This document shows positions 8,514 to 16,686 of a DNA stretch of 64,000 nt, in pieces. The DNA lies in NCBI RefSeq assembly GCF_002116905.1, contig NZ_CP015118.1, forward strand, positions 3,348,001-3,412,000. The letters run 5' to 3'. Source of the stretch: Piscinibacter gummiphilus (lineage in GTDB: Bacteria > Pseudomonadota > Gammaproteobacteria > Burkholderiales > Burkholderiaceae_C). Under the pieces are notes generated by a model. The model searched no databases. It saw nothing but the letters and a program-made list of their open reading frames with translations, and was not told the DNA's origin. Every line of letters starts with the position of its first letter. The stretch's first letter is position 1. Position numbers and translations under genes: made by a program.

Positions 8514-9356
8514 ATGACCGACTGGACCTTCGCCGTGCTGGGACTCGCCATCCTGGCGGTCTGGCTGCCCCCACTGCCCCTGGGGCGCAAGCCGATCCCC
8601 AGCTGGCCCTTCGCCTTCGCCACGGCCCTGATCCTGGGGTTCGCCAGCGGCGTGCTGCGGCGGCCGGCCTTGCCGGTGCTCGCCGTTTTCGCGGCGCTGG
8701 TGTGGGCCGCGTCGAGCGCACCTCGAGGCCGCCCGTTCTTCATCGTCCTGGCCGGTGCGATGGCCGTCGCCCTGTCGGTCCACGTGCTGCCCGGCTTCGC
8801 CAACCCGAAGGTGTTCGACGCCGAACGCCTCACACCCGACGCCCTGCCCTTCACGCAGTACCTCAACTTCGACAAGGGCACGGCGGGGCTGTTCCTGCTG
8901 GCCGCGTTCGCACCGCGCGTGCGTCGCTGGCGAGAGGCCGGAGCGATCGCATGGCCGCTGTCGCTCGCCGCCCTGTCGAGCTCGATCCTGGTGCTCGGCC
9001 TCGCCGTCGCGCTGGGCCTCGTGCGCCTCGATCCCCACTGGCATCCACTCGCGCCGACCTTCCTCGCCGTCAACCTGCTGTTCACCTGCGTGGCCGAGGA
9101 GGCCTTCTTCCGAGGCCTGCTGCAGCACCGGCTGCCCGGCCCCCGGCCGCTCGCGGTCGTGGTGTCCGCGGGGCTGTTCGGCCTCGTGCACCTGCCCGCC
9201 GGCATCGCCTACGCCGCGCTCGCCACCGTGCTGGGCCTGGGCTGCGCCCTCGTGTTCGAACGCACCCGCCGCATCGAGAGCGCCATCGCCGTGCACTTCG
9301 CGGTCAACGCGGTCCACTTCGTCGGCTTCACCTACCCGATGATCGCCAGCGCGTGA
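8514..9356 (+). CDS. CPBP family intramembrane metalloprotease (CAAX protease type)
   Basis: This 280-residue polytopic membrane protein has the CPBP/Abi hallmarks in order: EEAFFRG near residue 197, FGLVHL near 222 and HFAVN near 262, which supply the glutamates, histidines and asparagine of the intramembrane metal site. The ATG at 8514 is preferred; an in-frame ATG at 8502 would add four residues. Its last codons (TYPMIASA-stop) lie inside a 32-bp sequence that recurs in the 3' end of cyoE, so its natural terminus may date from before the insertion of the island that follows. Confidence 0.75.
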   Translation: MTDWTFAVLGLAILAVWLPPLPLGRKPIPSWPFAFATALILGFASGVLRRPALPVLAVFAALVWAASSAPRGRPFFIVLAGAMAVALSVHVLPGFANPKVFDAERLTPDALPFTQYLNFDKGTAGLFLLAAFAPRVRRWREAGAIAWPLSLAALSSSILVLGLAVALGLVRLDPHWHPLAPTFLAVNLLFTCVAEEAFFRGLLQHRLPGPRPLAVVVSAGLFGLVHLPAGIAYAALATVLGLGCALVFERTRRIESAIAVHFAVNAVHFVGFTYPMIASA

Positions 9357-9362
9357 TCGAGC
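9331..9362 (+). repeat. Left copy of 32-bp direct repeat bordering the 9.36-12.48 kb island
   Basis: These 32 bases match 12484-12515 in direct orientation at 31 positions; only the 12th base differs (A here, C there). The match stops abruptly on both sides. This copy forms the last 8 codons and stop of the CPBP protease gene plus 6 bases. The spacing is 3153 bp. Confidence 0.85.
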
Positions 9363-9425
9363 GAGCGCACGCGATTCCGTGCGGCTCGGCCACGCGCCCC
9401 GGTCGTGTGTCGCGGGACATGTTCA

Positions 9426-10703
9426 TCATTTGCAGCACGACCTGCTGCACACGTCTTTCTTTCCCTCGCACGCACACTCGTCGCTTCGGCAACTCGCCGC
9501 CGGAGGACCGAACGCCACGGCAGGAATCGGTCCAGACTCACTGAGGACATCGAACTGTCCGTCTGCTCGAATAGCCCCGATGAACACCGGCTTGTGCAGG
9601 TGATGGTTCTTCTCGTCCATCTTCGCGACGAAGCCGCTCGGGGCCTTGAAGGTCTGGCCGGCCATCGCGGCGATGACCTTGTCGGTGTCGGTGCTCTTGG
9701 CCTTCTCGACGGCCTGGGCCCACATGTGGATGCCGATGTAGGTGGCTTCCATCGGGTCGTTGGTCAGCGGCTTGTCGGCGCCCGGCAGCTTCTTGGCCTT
9801 GGCGTAGGCGGCCCATTGCTTCTTGAACGCGTCGTTCGTCGGGTTCTTGAGGCTCATGAAGTAGTTCCAGGCGGCCAGTTGCCCCACCAGCGGCTTGGTG
9901 TCGACGTCGCGGAGTTCTTCCTCACCCACTGACAGAGCGACAACGGGCAGGTCGGTCGCCTTCAGGCCCTGGTTGCCCAGTTCCTTGTAGAACGGCACGT
10001 TCGAGTCGCCGCTGATCGTCGAGATCACCGCGGTCCTACCACTGGCGGCGAACTTCTTCACCTCGGTGACGATGGTCTGGTAGTCGCTGTGGCCGAACGG
10101 CGTGTACTTCTCGTCGATGTCCTTGTCGGCGATACCCTTGCTCTTGAGGAAGGCACGCAGGATCTTGTTGGTGGTGCGTGGGTAGACGTAGTCGGTGCCC
10201 AGCAGCACAAAGCGCTTGGCGCCGCCACCGGCCTTGCTCATCAGGTATTCCACGGCGGGGATGGCCTGCTGGTTCGGAGCCGCGCCCGTGTAGAACACGT
10301 TCCTGCTCGGCGCTTCACCTTCGTACTGCGCAGGATAGAACAGCAGGCCGTTGAGCTCCTCGACGACCGGCCGAATCGACTTGCGCGACACGCTGGTCCA
10401 GCCGCCGAACATCACGACAACCTCGTCCTGCGAGATCAACTGCTTGGCCTTCTCGGCGAACAGGGGCCAGTTGGAGGCCGGATCCACGACCACCGGCTCG
10501 AGCTTCTTGCCGAGCACGCCCCCCTTGGCGTTGATCTCGTCGATGGCCATCAGCGCGACATCCTTCAGGGCGGTCTCGGAGATGGCCATCGTCCCCGACA
10601 GCGAGTGAAGCACCCCCACCTTGATGGTGTCGGCGGCCTGGGCGACCATCGGCAGACTCACCATCGCCAGTGTACGAAGCAAAGCAGAAAGCAGCACTTT
10701 CAT
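9426..10703 (-). CDS. Urea-type ABC transporter substrate-binding protein with abnormal C-terminus
   Basis: The first about 390 of 425 residues look like UrtA, the periplasmic urea-binding protein: signal peptide to AQAADTIKVGVLHSLSGTMA, then VVDPASNWPLFAEKAK, VFGGWTSVSRKSIRPV, YPAQYEGEAPS and HKPVFIGAIRADGQFDV. After that UrtA normally continues through a tryptophan/proline-rich end. Here the frame runs into an unrelated tail with six cysteines that looks like read-through DNA. No urtBCDE or urease genes are present. The ATG overlaps the stop of the SUMF1-domain gene (ATGA). It may be a damaged orphan copy or part of the island's own cargo. Confidence 0.7.
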   Translation of the reverse strand: MKVLLSALLRTLAMVSLPMVAQAADTIKVGVLHSLSGTMAISETALKDVALMAIDEINAKGGVLGKKLEPVVVDPASNWPLFAEKAKQLISQDEVVVMFGGWTSVSRKSIRPVVEELNGLLFYPAQYEGEAPSRNVFYTGAAPNQQAIPAVEYLMSKAGGGAKRFVLLGTDYVYPRTTNKILRAFLKSKGIADKDIDEKYTPFGHSDYQTIVTEVKKFAASGRTAVISTISGDSNVPFYKELGNQGLKATDLPVVALSVGEEELRDVDTKPLVGQLAAWNYFMSLKNPTNDAFKKQWAAYAKAKKLPGADKPLTNDPMEATYIGIHMWAQAVEKAKSTDTDKVIAAMAGQTFKAPSGFVAKMDEKNHHLHKPVFIGAIRADGQFDVLSESGPIPAVAFGPPAASCRSDECACEGKKDVCSRSCCK

Positions 10704-12226
10704 GAACGGTCTTCCTTTCTTGAAAGCGCGCATCGAAATCCGATCAAGTCGTCTCCATTCTTGGCGAGCCGGCGATCCCTTCGACTGGAGCGCATCCGCC
10801 GCTCGTCTTCCGAGTACATATCTTCGAACCCGGCTGCACCTTTGACGACGCACTCCGTCTTGCAGCCATTGTTCTTCTTGTACGGAACAGGGTGGCTGGA
10901 ACTGTGCTCGGTTCCGGTCCACTCACGCACTCCGGTCGTCATCCCTTCAACGCCCAAGGGACTGCGATCCAACGCATGAGGGATGTTGAGGCGCACACCC
11001 AGCATGTCCCGGTCGTTGCCTTTGACTCCTGTTGCAGCCTTTTGCTTGGAAAGAACAGCTGCGGTGATATCCGAGTCGCTTCCCCAAGGAAACGGCCAAC
11101 CATCGGTCCCCCTTGCCGCGACTTCCCACTCGAGTTCTGTCGGCAGACGCCTGCCTCCCGACTTTTGACAGAACCTCGTCGCATCGAGTTGGGAGGCACC
11201 GACCAGCGGACGGTCGACATTGTCGCGATGACGCCGCCACCTGCTCAGCTTTGAACCCATCACCTCTTCGAACGAAGGAGCGGTCGACTCCCCCATGACC
11301 GCGTTCCACTGACCATTCGTCACGGACCTGGCATCGATGAGAAATGCACCGAAGCTCACCTGCTGCGCCGGGGCCTCGGCTTTTTCATCGTCGTCCGAAC
11401 CCAGCACCGCAACGCCCGCCGGCACGTCGATCATTTCGTACTGCCGACGGTATCGCTCCCGTCTGGGCATACGCGACTGAACTTCTGCAAAGTAGCTCTG
11501 GATGTCGCCTACCGCTTGGATGGACATCAGCCCGAGAAGCGCTTTGTATCTGACCAGCGGCTCCGCGTCCTTAAGTCCTCGAACCAGCAGGTCGCGACGT
11601 CTTTCTCTGGAGATTCTGCTGCGTCCCTCGGGCAAACCAGCGGCCTCCATGATGCCAACCCTCAGTGTGAGCTCTCGCTCGTTGGATGCCCCTGAACTCC
11701 GCGGGCCACCCCGTGTAGGAGATGCCGCCCACTCCTGCTCGAGGATCAACCACGCGACATCCGGATCCACCTGCCCATACTGCTGGGCGGCTGCGATTCT
11801 CTGAATCGAAGAGCGCTCGGCAAGCCGCGTGACCAGCGTCTTTGCGATCGTTTCCTGCGCGCGCTGCGCGCTTTCCTTCGAAGCAATGATCTGATTGATC
11901 CAGATGCTTCCCCCAATCCCGATGACCGCAGCCAACAGCGTCACCGCCGGGGCGATGTTCTTGAGCCAGAGGGGCCGATTCAGCTCTCTGAGTTCCGCTG
12001 CAAGCTTCTCCGCTTCTGGGCCGATTCGACGTTGCAGGCCTTGAATCTCGTAGCGCAGCTTCTCCAGCTCGAGCTCGACTTTTGCCCTGCTCGAGCTTCG
12101 ATCTCCGTCTCTGTCTTCGGGCTCCCCCTCGCCGTCGTGGCGATCTCCTCCGTCCTCAGACGAACTGGACCGCGACTGGCCAACCCCATCCCCTTGTCGT
12201 TCTGAACCCATCGCCGTTGCCCCCAT
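10700..12226 (-). CDS. Membrane-anchored SUMF1/formylglycine-generating-enzyme domain protein
   Basis: About 508 residues. Order: a Ser/Asp/Gly-rich charged N-terminus (about 1-45), a probable coiled coil (KVELELEKLRYEIQGLQRR), one membrane helix (APAVTLLAAVIGIGGSIWI, about 93-112), a helical middle part, and a C-terminal FGE-sulfatase/SUMF1 domain from about residue 260 (MIDVPAGVAVLGSD, RRLPTELEWEVAARG, VREWTG, IGFRC). The domain is used in formylglycine synthesis and in many non-catalytic roles; the paired catalytic cysteines are not evident, so enzymatic activity is doubtful. Start uncertain: GTG 12235, ATG 12226 or ATG 12211. Base composition is lower in GC than the surroundings, which suggests transfer. 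Confidence 0.65.
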   Translation of the reverse strand: MGATAMGSERQGDGVGQSRSSSSEDGGDRHDGEGEPEDRDGDRSSSRAKVELELEKLRYEIQGLQRRIGPEAEKLAAELRELNRPLWLKNIAPAVTLLAAVIGIGGSIWINQIIASKESAQRAQETIAKTLVTRLAERSSIQRIAAAQQYGQVDPDVAWLILEQEWAASPTRGGPRSSGASNERELTLRVGIMEAAGLPEGRSRISRERRRDLLVRGLKDAEPLVRYKALLGLMSIQAVGDIQSYFAEVQSRMPRRERYRRQYEMIDVPAGVAVLGSDDDEKAEAPAQQVSFGAFLIDARSVTNGQWNAVMGESTAPSFEEVMGSKLSRWRRHRDNVDRPLVGASQLDATRFCQKSGGRRLPTELEWEVAARGTDGWPFPWGSDSDITAAVLSKQKAATGVKGNDRDMLGVRLNIPHALDRSPLGVEGMTTGVREWTGTEHSSSHPVPYKKNNGCKTECVVKGAAGFEDMYSEDERRMRSSRRDRRLAKNGDDLIGFRCALSRKEDRS

Positions 12227-12483
12227 GCGCAACACTTGTCTCGAACACCTCGCCCGAATCTCCAGTCAACGATCAAGTGACTCGCAGATCGAGTGCGACG
12301 TCTGTCAGGAGCAGTGGACCCGAACGGACGGCGACTTGGGTCATCAACATTGATGAAGCCCCTTCCGCAGCGGCCCGCGGAGCGCAGGCTCAGGCCCCTT
12401 CGACCGAGCACCTCGATGTCCACGCAGCACGCTTCATCGCGATCGCGCGACGTCGATCGGAGACCCGACACACGGAGCCACTG
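12227..12483. other. Non-coding stretch at the right end of the island
   Basis: About 257 bases between the SUMF1-domain start and the right direct repeat. Short frames are open but none has a ribosome site or a recognisable product. It must hold the promoter of the minus-strand pair. I see no integrase, tRNA or terminal inverted repeat. Confidence 0.4.
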
Positions 12484-12515
12484 CCTACCCGATGCTCGCC
12501 AGCGCGTGATCGAGC
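12484..12515 (+). repeat. Right copy of 32-bp direct repeat bordering the island
   Basis: Matches 9331-9362 at 31 of 32 bases. On the minus strand it encodes the last residues of heme o synthase (DHALASIG-stop). Because one copy closes a plus-strand gene and the other closes a minus-strand gene, the simplest ancestral state is two convergent genes with overlapping 3' ends, split by the island with duplication of the overlap. Confidence 0.85.
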
Positions 12516-13378
12516 AGCAGCAGCGCGAAGATCCCCGACAGGTAGACGATCGAGTAGCGGAACACCGGCATCGCGAGGCGGATGTCGCGCCGCAGCCGCC
12601 ACGCGAGCCAGGTGAAGCGGCCGCCCAGCACCGCCGCGCCCGCGAGGTAGGTCCAGCCCGCCATGCCGATCGCGAACGGCAGCAGCGACACCACCCACAG
12701 CGCCACCGTGTACGCGAGGATGCGGCCGCAGGTGAACGGCACGCCGTGGGTCACCGGCAGCATGGGCAGCGACGCGCGGGCGTAGTCGTCGCGCCGGTGG
12801 ATCGCCAGCGCCCAGAAGTGCGGCGGGGTCCAGATCAGGATGATCAGGAACAGCACGAGCGCGCCCGCGTCGAGGTGGCCGGTCACCGCGACCCAGCCCA
12901 GCAACGGCGGTGCGGCGCCGGCGGCCCCGCCGATCACGATGTTCTGCGGGGTGCTGCGCTTGAGGAACAGGCTGTAGATGCCGGCATAGCCCACCAGCGA
13001 GGCCCACGTGAGCACCGTGCACAGCGGGTTCGTGAACGCGAGCAGCAGCACGGTGCCGATCGCCCCGAGCACCACCGCGAACACCGCGGCCTGGGCGCCC
13101 TGCAGCGCGCCGGTGGGCAGCGGGCGGCCCCGTGTGCGCGCCATCAACGCATCCACGCGCTGGTCGATCAGGTGGTTCAGCGACGCGGCCGATGCGGCAA
13201 GCAGCGCGATGCCGAGCGTGCCGAACACGAACACGCGCCACGGCACGATGGACGGCGTGGCGAGGGTCATGCCCACGGCCACCGTGAACACCATCAGCGC
13301 GACGACACGGGGTTTCGTCAGTTCGACGTAGCGGCGCCAGTCGGCGCGGGTGACGGTCCAGGCGACGGGCGACGACAT
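12485..13378 (-). CDS. cyoE: Protoheme IX farnesyltransferase (heme o synthase)
   Basis: This 297-residue UbiA-family membrane protein farnesylates heme b to heme o, the precursor of heme a. The N-terminal VELTKPRVVALMVFT and the conserved NHLIDQRVDALMARTRGRPL (N68, D72, D76) bind the prenyl diphosphate and magnesium. It is the last gene of the caa3 oxidase operon, 4 bases after subunit IV, so ctaB would be an equally good symbol. No heme A synthase (ctaA) is in the window. Its 3' end carries one copy of the 32-bp repeat. Confidence 0.93.
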   Translation of the reverse strand: MSSPVAWTVTRADWRRYVELTKPRVVALMVFTVAVGMTLATPSIVPWRVFVFGTLGIALLAASAASLNHLIDQRVDALMARTRGRPLPTGALQGAQAAVFAVVLGAIGTVLLLAFTNPLCTVLTWASLVGYAGIYSLFLKRSTPQNIVIGGAAGAAPPLLGWVAVTGHLDAGALVLFLIILIWTPPHFWALAIHRRDDYARASLPMLPVTHGVPFTCGRILAYTVALWVVSLLPFAIGMAGWTYLAGAAVLGGRFTWLAWRLRRDIRLAMPVFRYSIVYLSGIFALLLLDHALASIG

Positions 13379-13382
13379 GGGA

Positions 13383-13697
13383 TCAGCGGAAGAACAGTTG
13401 CCGCACCGCGTGGGTGTGTCCGCCCTCGATGGCCATCAGCGCCACCAGAACGATCAGCGCCCCCACTGGCAGCAGGATGGCCGTCACGAGCGCCAGGCGC
13501 TCCCAGGCCATGTGCATGAAGATCGCGACGATCAGGCCGGCCTTCAGCATCATGAAGACGATGATCAGCGTCCAGCGCAGCAGGCCCTGCACGTGGAAGT
13601 AGTCGACCATGTACGACAGCGTGCTCAGCACGAACAGCAGCAGCCAGATCTTCAGGTAGAGCCCGATCGGGTGCTGCTGGCCGGTGTGTGTGCTCAT
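13383..13697 (-). CDS. Cytochrome c oxidase subunit IV (caa3 type)
   Basis: This 104-residue protein has three membrane helices and the FMMLKAGLIVAIFMHM segment typical of prokaryotic subunit IV (COX4_pro/CoxD). It stabilises the CuB site and assembly of the oxidase. It lies 8 bases after subunit III and just before heme o synthase in the operon. Confidence 0.85.
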   Translation of the reverse strand: MSTHTGQQHPIGLYLKIWLLLFVLSTLSYMVDYFHVQGLLRWTLIIVFMMLKAGLIVAIFMHMAWERLALVTAILLPVGALIVLVALMAIEGGHTHAVRQLFFR

Positions 13698-13705
13698 GGT
13701 TCACC

Positions 13706-14359
13706 TCACCACAGGTAGAAGAACGCGAAGATGAAGACCCAGACGAGGTCCACGAAGTGCCAGTAGAGGCCCACGATCTCGACGGTGGACGCATCGGCCC
13801 GGCCCTGCAGCACGCGGTGCGCGAACAGCAGCAGCAGGATCACGCCGCCGGTGACGTGCAACCCGTGGAAGCCGGTGATCATGAAGAACACCGACCCGAA
13901 TTGCGCCGCGCCCCACGGGTTCTCCCAGGGGCGCATGCCCTCCAGCAGCAGCTTGGACCATTCGAAGGCCTGCATCAGCACGAAGGTCTCGCCGAACGCG
14001 GCGGTGACCACCATCAGCGCCGCCGCGTTGGCGCGGTCGCCGCTGTAGGCGAAGTTCACGGCCATGGCCATCGTGCCGCTGCTCGTGATCAGCACGAAGG
14101 TCATGATCGCGATGAGCAGCAGCGGCACCTGCGTGGCGCCCACGTGCAGCGCGAACACCTCGCTCGGGTTGGGCCACTGTGCGGTGATGGACGCACGCAC
14201 CGTCATGTAGCCCGTCAGGAACGAGCCGAAGATGAAGGTGTCGCTCAGCAGGAAGATCCACATCATCGCCTTGCCCCACGAGACGTGGAAGGCCTGGCGG
14301 TCGGACGACCAGTCGGCGACGAGGCCGCGGCCGCCGTCGGGGAGCGGCACGCTGCTCAT
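13706..14359 (-). CDS. Cytochrome c oxidase subunit III
   Basis: This 217-residue heme-copper oxidase subunit III has five predicted membrane helices, the SDTFIFGSFLTGY first helix, FGETFVLMQAFEW, the FHGLHVTGG motif and the YWHFVDLVWVFIF last helix. The ATG at 14359 is chosen because it overlaps the stop of the preceding gene (ATGA) and gives a normal family start; the frame is open further upstream. It is one of two adjacent subunit III-like genes. Confidence 0.88.
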   Translation of the reverse strand: MSSVPLPDGGRGLVADWSSDRQAFHVSWGKAMMWIFLLSDTFIFGSFLTGYMTVRASITAQWPNPSEVFALHVGATQVPLLLIAIMTFVLITSSGTMAMAVNFAYSGDRANAAALMVVTAAFGETFVLMQAFEWSKLLLEGMRPWENPWGAAQFGSVFFMITGFHGLHVTGGVILLLLFAHRVLQGRADASTVEIVGLYWHFVDLVWVFIFAFFYLW

Positions 14360-14922
14360 GGCGTCACCCCGCAGATGGCGCGGGCCACGTCCGGCGTGAT
14401 CCACCGGAACGCAGCGAACAGCGCGAGCCACACCGCCAGCAGGAAGTGCCAGTAGCGGGCACACAGCGCGATGCGGCGGTCACCGCCCGGCGCGCCGCTC
14501 ACGTTGCCCCACGCCACCAGCCCGCCCACGGCGTGCAGCGCGTGCAGGCCGGTCAGCAGGTAGAAGAAGCTCGCGGCCGGGTTGCCCGTCAGTACCACGT
14601 TCGCCGCCTGAAGCGCCTGCCAGGCCCAGCACTGCACGGCGACGAAGGCGACGCCGCACAGGCCGCCGGCCATCAGCCAGGTGCGCGACGCCGAGCGCGA
14701 AGCCTGGTGCAGCAGCCCGCTGCCAGCCACGAGCACCGCGGTGCTGAGCCACAGCTGCCAGGGCATCGCGATGGCGGTGGCGTCGGGACTCGCGAGCCGC
14801 ATCACGTACGCCGTGAGGAACAGGCCGAAGAGGCTCGTCACCACCGCGAGCAGCGCCCAGACACCGGTGCTCAGCGCCCGTTCGCGGTCCGCGGCGGAGA
14901 TGCGCAGCGTGGTCGTGTTCAT
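14356..14922 (-). CDS. Second subunit III-like protein of the caa3 oxidase operon
   Basis: This 188-residue membrane protein has the LLTGLHALHAVGGL and YWHFLLAVWLALF elements of subunit III but weak similarity elsewhere and little sequence in common with its neighbour at 13706-14359. ATGA overlaps join it to subunit I upstream and to subunit III downstream, so it is co-translated with the oxidase. Duplicate subunit III genes occur in some betaproteobacterial caa3 operons; whether both are in one complex is not shown by sequence. Confidence 0.75.
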   Translation of the reverse strand: MNTTTLRISAADRERALSTGVWALLAVVTSLFGLFLTAYVMRLASPDATAIAMPWQLWLSTAVLVAGSGLLHQASRSASRTWLMAGGLCGVAFVAVQCWAWQALQAANVVLTGNPAASFFYLLTGLHALHAVGGLVAWGNVSGAPGGDRRIALCARYWHFLLAVWLALFAAFRWITPDVARAICGVTP

Positions 14923-16676
14923 GGATGTCCCCTCTCCGGTCCCGGCTCCACGCCACCGGCCTTCGCCGGTGCGTCCTGCGGGATGAAATCGAGCTGCGTG
15001 CCCGGCACGCTGTACGCGTAGGCCCAGCGGCGCACGACGGGGAGCTGGTCGCCCCAGTTGCCGTGGGCCGGCGGTGTCTGCGGCGTGAGCCACTCGAGCG
15101 ATGCGGCGTTCCACGGGTTCGGATCGGCCTTGCGGCCGTGGAACGCGCTCCACAGCAGGTTGAACACGAAGACGAGTTGCGTGACGCCCACGATGATCGC
15201 GATCACGGTGATCCACGCGTTGAACGTGTGGGCCGAAGCCGGGATGAAGTCGTAGGCCGCGTACTCGTGGTACCGCCGCGGCATGCCCAGCAGGCCCAGG
15301 TAGTGCATCGGGAAGAAGATCGAGTAGGTGCCGATGAACGTGACCCAGAAATGCAGGTGCCCGAGGCGGTCGTCGAGCATGCGGCCCGTGATCTTCGGGA
15401 ACCAGTGGTAGATGCCACCGAACACCACCAGCAGTGGCGCCACGCCCATCACCATGTGGAAGTGCGCCACGACGAAGTACGTGCCCGACAGCGGCACGTC
15501 CACGCTGACGTTGCCGAGGAACAGGCCCGTGAGCCCGCCCACCAGGAACGTCGCCATGAAGGCGAGCGCGAACAGCATCGGCACGGTCAGGTGGATGTCG
15601 CCGCGCCACAGCGTCAGCAGCCAGTTGTAGACCTTGATGGCGGTGGGCACCGCGATGATCAGCGTGCTGGTCGCGAAGAAGAAGCCGAAGTACGGGTTCA
15701 TGCCGCTCACGAACATGTGGTGCGCCCACACGACGAAGCTCAGGCCGCCGATGGCGACGATGGCCCACACCATCGTGCGGTACCCGAAGATGGCCTTGCG
15801 CGCGTGCACGCTGATCAGGTCCGACACGATGCCGAAGGCCGGCAGCGCGACGATGTAGACCTCGGGGTGGCCGAAGAACCAGAACAGGTGCTGGAACAGC
15901 AGCGGGCTGCCGCCCTTGTGCGCCGACACCTGGCCCATCGAGACGAGGGCCGGCATGAAGAAGCTCGTGCCGAGCGTCTTGTCGAAAAGCATCATCACGC
16001 CGCTCACGAACAGCGCGGGGAACGCCAGCAGCGCGAGGATCGTCGCCACGAAGATGCCCCACACCGACAGCGGCATGCGCAGCAGCGTCATGCCCTCGCA
16101 GCGCAGCTGCAGCACGGTGGTGACGTAGTTGAGGCCGCCCATCGTGGCCGCCACGATGAAGATCAGCAGCGAGACGAGCATCACGATGATGCCCCAGTCG
16201 TGCCCCGGCGTGCCGGGCAGGATGGCCTGCGGCGGGTACAGCGTCCAGCCCGCGCCGGTGGGCCCGCCCGGCACGAAGAAGCTCGCCATCAGCACCACCA
16301 CCGAGGCCAGGTAGAACCAGAAGCTCAGCATGTTGAGGTACGGGAACGCCATGTCGCGCGCGCCCACCATCAGCGGGATCAGGTAGTTGCCGAAGCCGCC
16401 GAGGAACAGCGCCGTGAGCAGGTAGATCACCATGATCATCCCGTGCATCGTGACGAACTGGTAGTAGCGTTCGGCGTCGATGAACGCGAACTGCCCGGGG
16501 AAGCCGATCTGCAGCCGCATCAGGTTCGACAGCAGCAGCCCCACGAGACCCACCGCGATCGCGGTGCCCCCGTACTGGATCGCGATCACCTTGTGGTCCT
16601 GGCTCCAGACGTAGCGCGTCCAGAAGCTCTGGGGCGCGTGGTGCGCGTGGTCGTCGGCGGAGTGCACGTAGGCCAT
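14919..16676 (-). CDS. ctaD: Cytochrome c oxidase subunit I (caa3 type, A1 family)
   Basis: The 585-residue catalytic subunit shows the heme a ligand H78 (TMHGMI), CuB ligands H270 (GHPEVY), H319 and H320 (WAHHMF), the H270-Y274 pair, and the heme ligands of FVVAHFHMVM (H405, H407). The glutamate in HPEVY marks the A1 proton-pathway class. Twelve or more membrane helices are expected. It reduces oxygen to water with electrons from subunit II. The stop overlaps the next gene (ATGA). Confidence 0.96.
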   Translation of the reverse strand: MAYVHSADDHAHHAPQSFWTRYVWSQDHKVIAIQYGGTAIAVGLVGLLLSNLMRLQIGFPGQFAFIDAERYYQFVTMHGMIMVIYLLTALFLGGFGNYLIPLMVGARDMAFPYLNMLSFWFYLASVVVLMASFFVPGGPTGAGWTLYPPQAILPGTPGHDWGIIVMLVSLLIFIVAATMGGLNYVTTVLQLRCEGMTLLRMPLSVWGIFVATILALLAFPALFVSGVMMLFDKTLGTSFFMPALVSMGQVSAHKGGSPLLFQHLFWFFGHPEVYIVALPAFGIVSDLISVHARKAIFGYRTMVWAIVAIGGLSFVVWAHHMFVSGMNPYFGFFFATSTLIIAVPTAIKVYNWLLTLWRGDIHLTVPMLFALAFMATFLVGGLTGLFLGNVSVDVPLSGTYFVVAHFHMVMGVAPLLVVFGGIYHWFPKITGRMLDDRLGHLHFWVTFIGTYSIFFPMHYLGLLGMPRRYHEYAAYDFIPASAHTFNAWITVIAIIVGVTQLVFVFNLLWSAFHGRKADPNPWNAASLEWLTPQTPPAHGNWGDQLPVVRRWAYAYSVPGTQLDFIPQDAPAKAGGVEPGPERGHP

Positions 16677-16686
16677 GGGGACTCCC

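Noticed and set aside
9426..12226. Toxin-antitoxin pair
   Set aside because: The two coupled genes are a binding protein and a SUMF1-domain membrane protein, both far too large and without toxin features.
9363..12483. Insertion sequence or transposon
   Set aside because: No transposase, integrase or terminal inverted repeats were found inside the repeat-bordered segment, so no element type is claimed.
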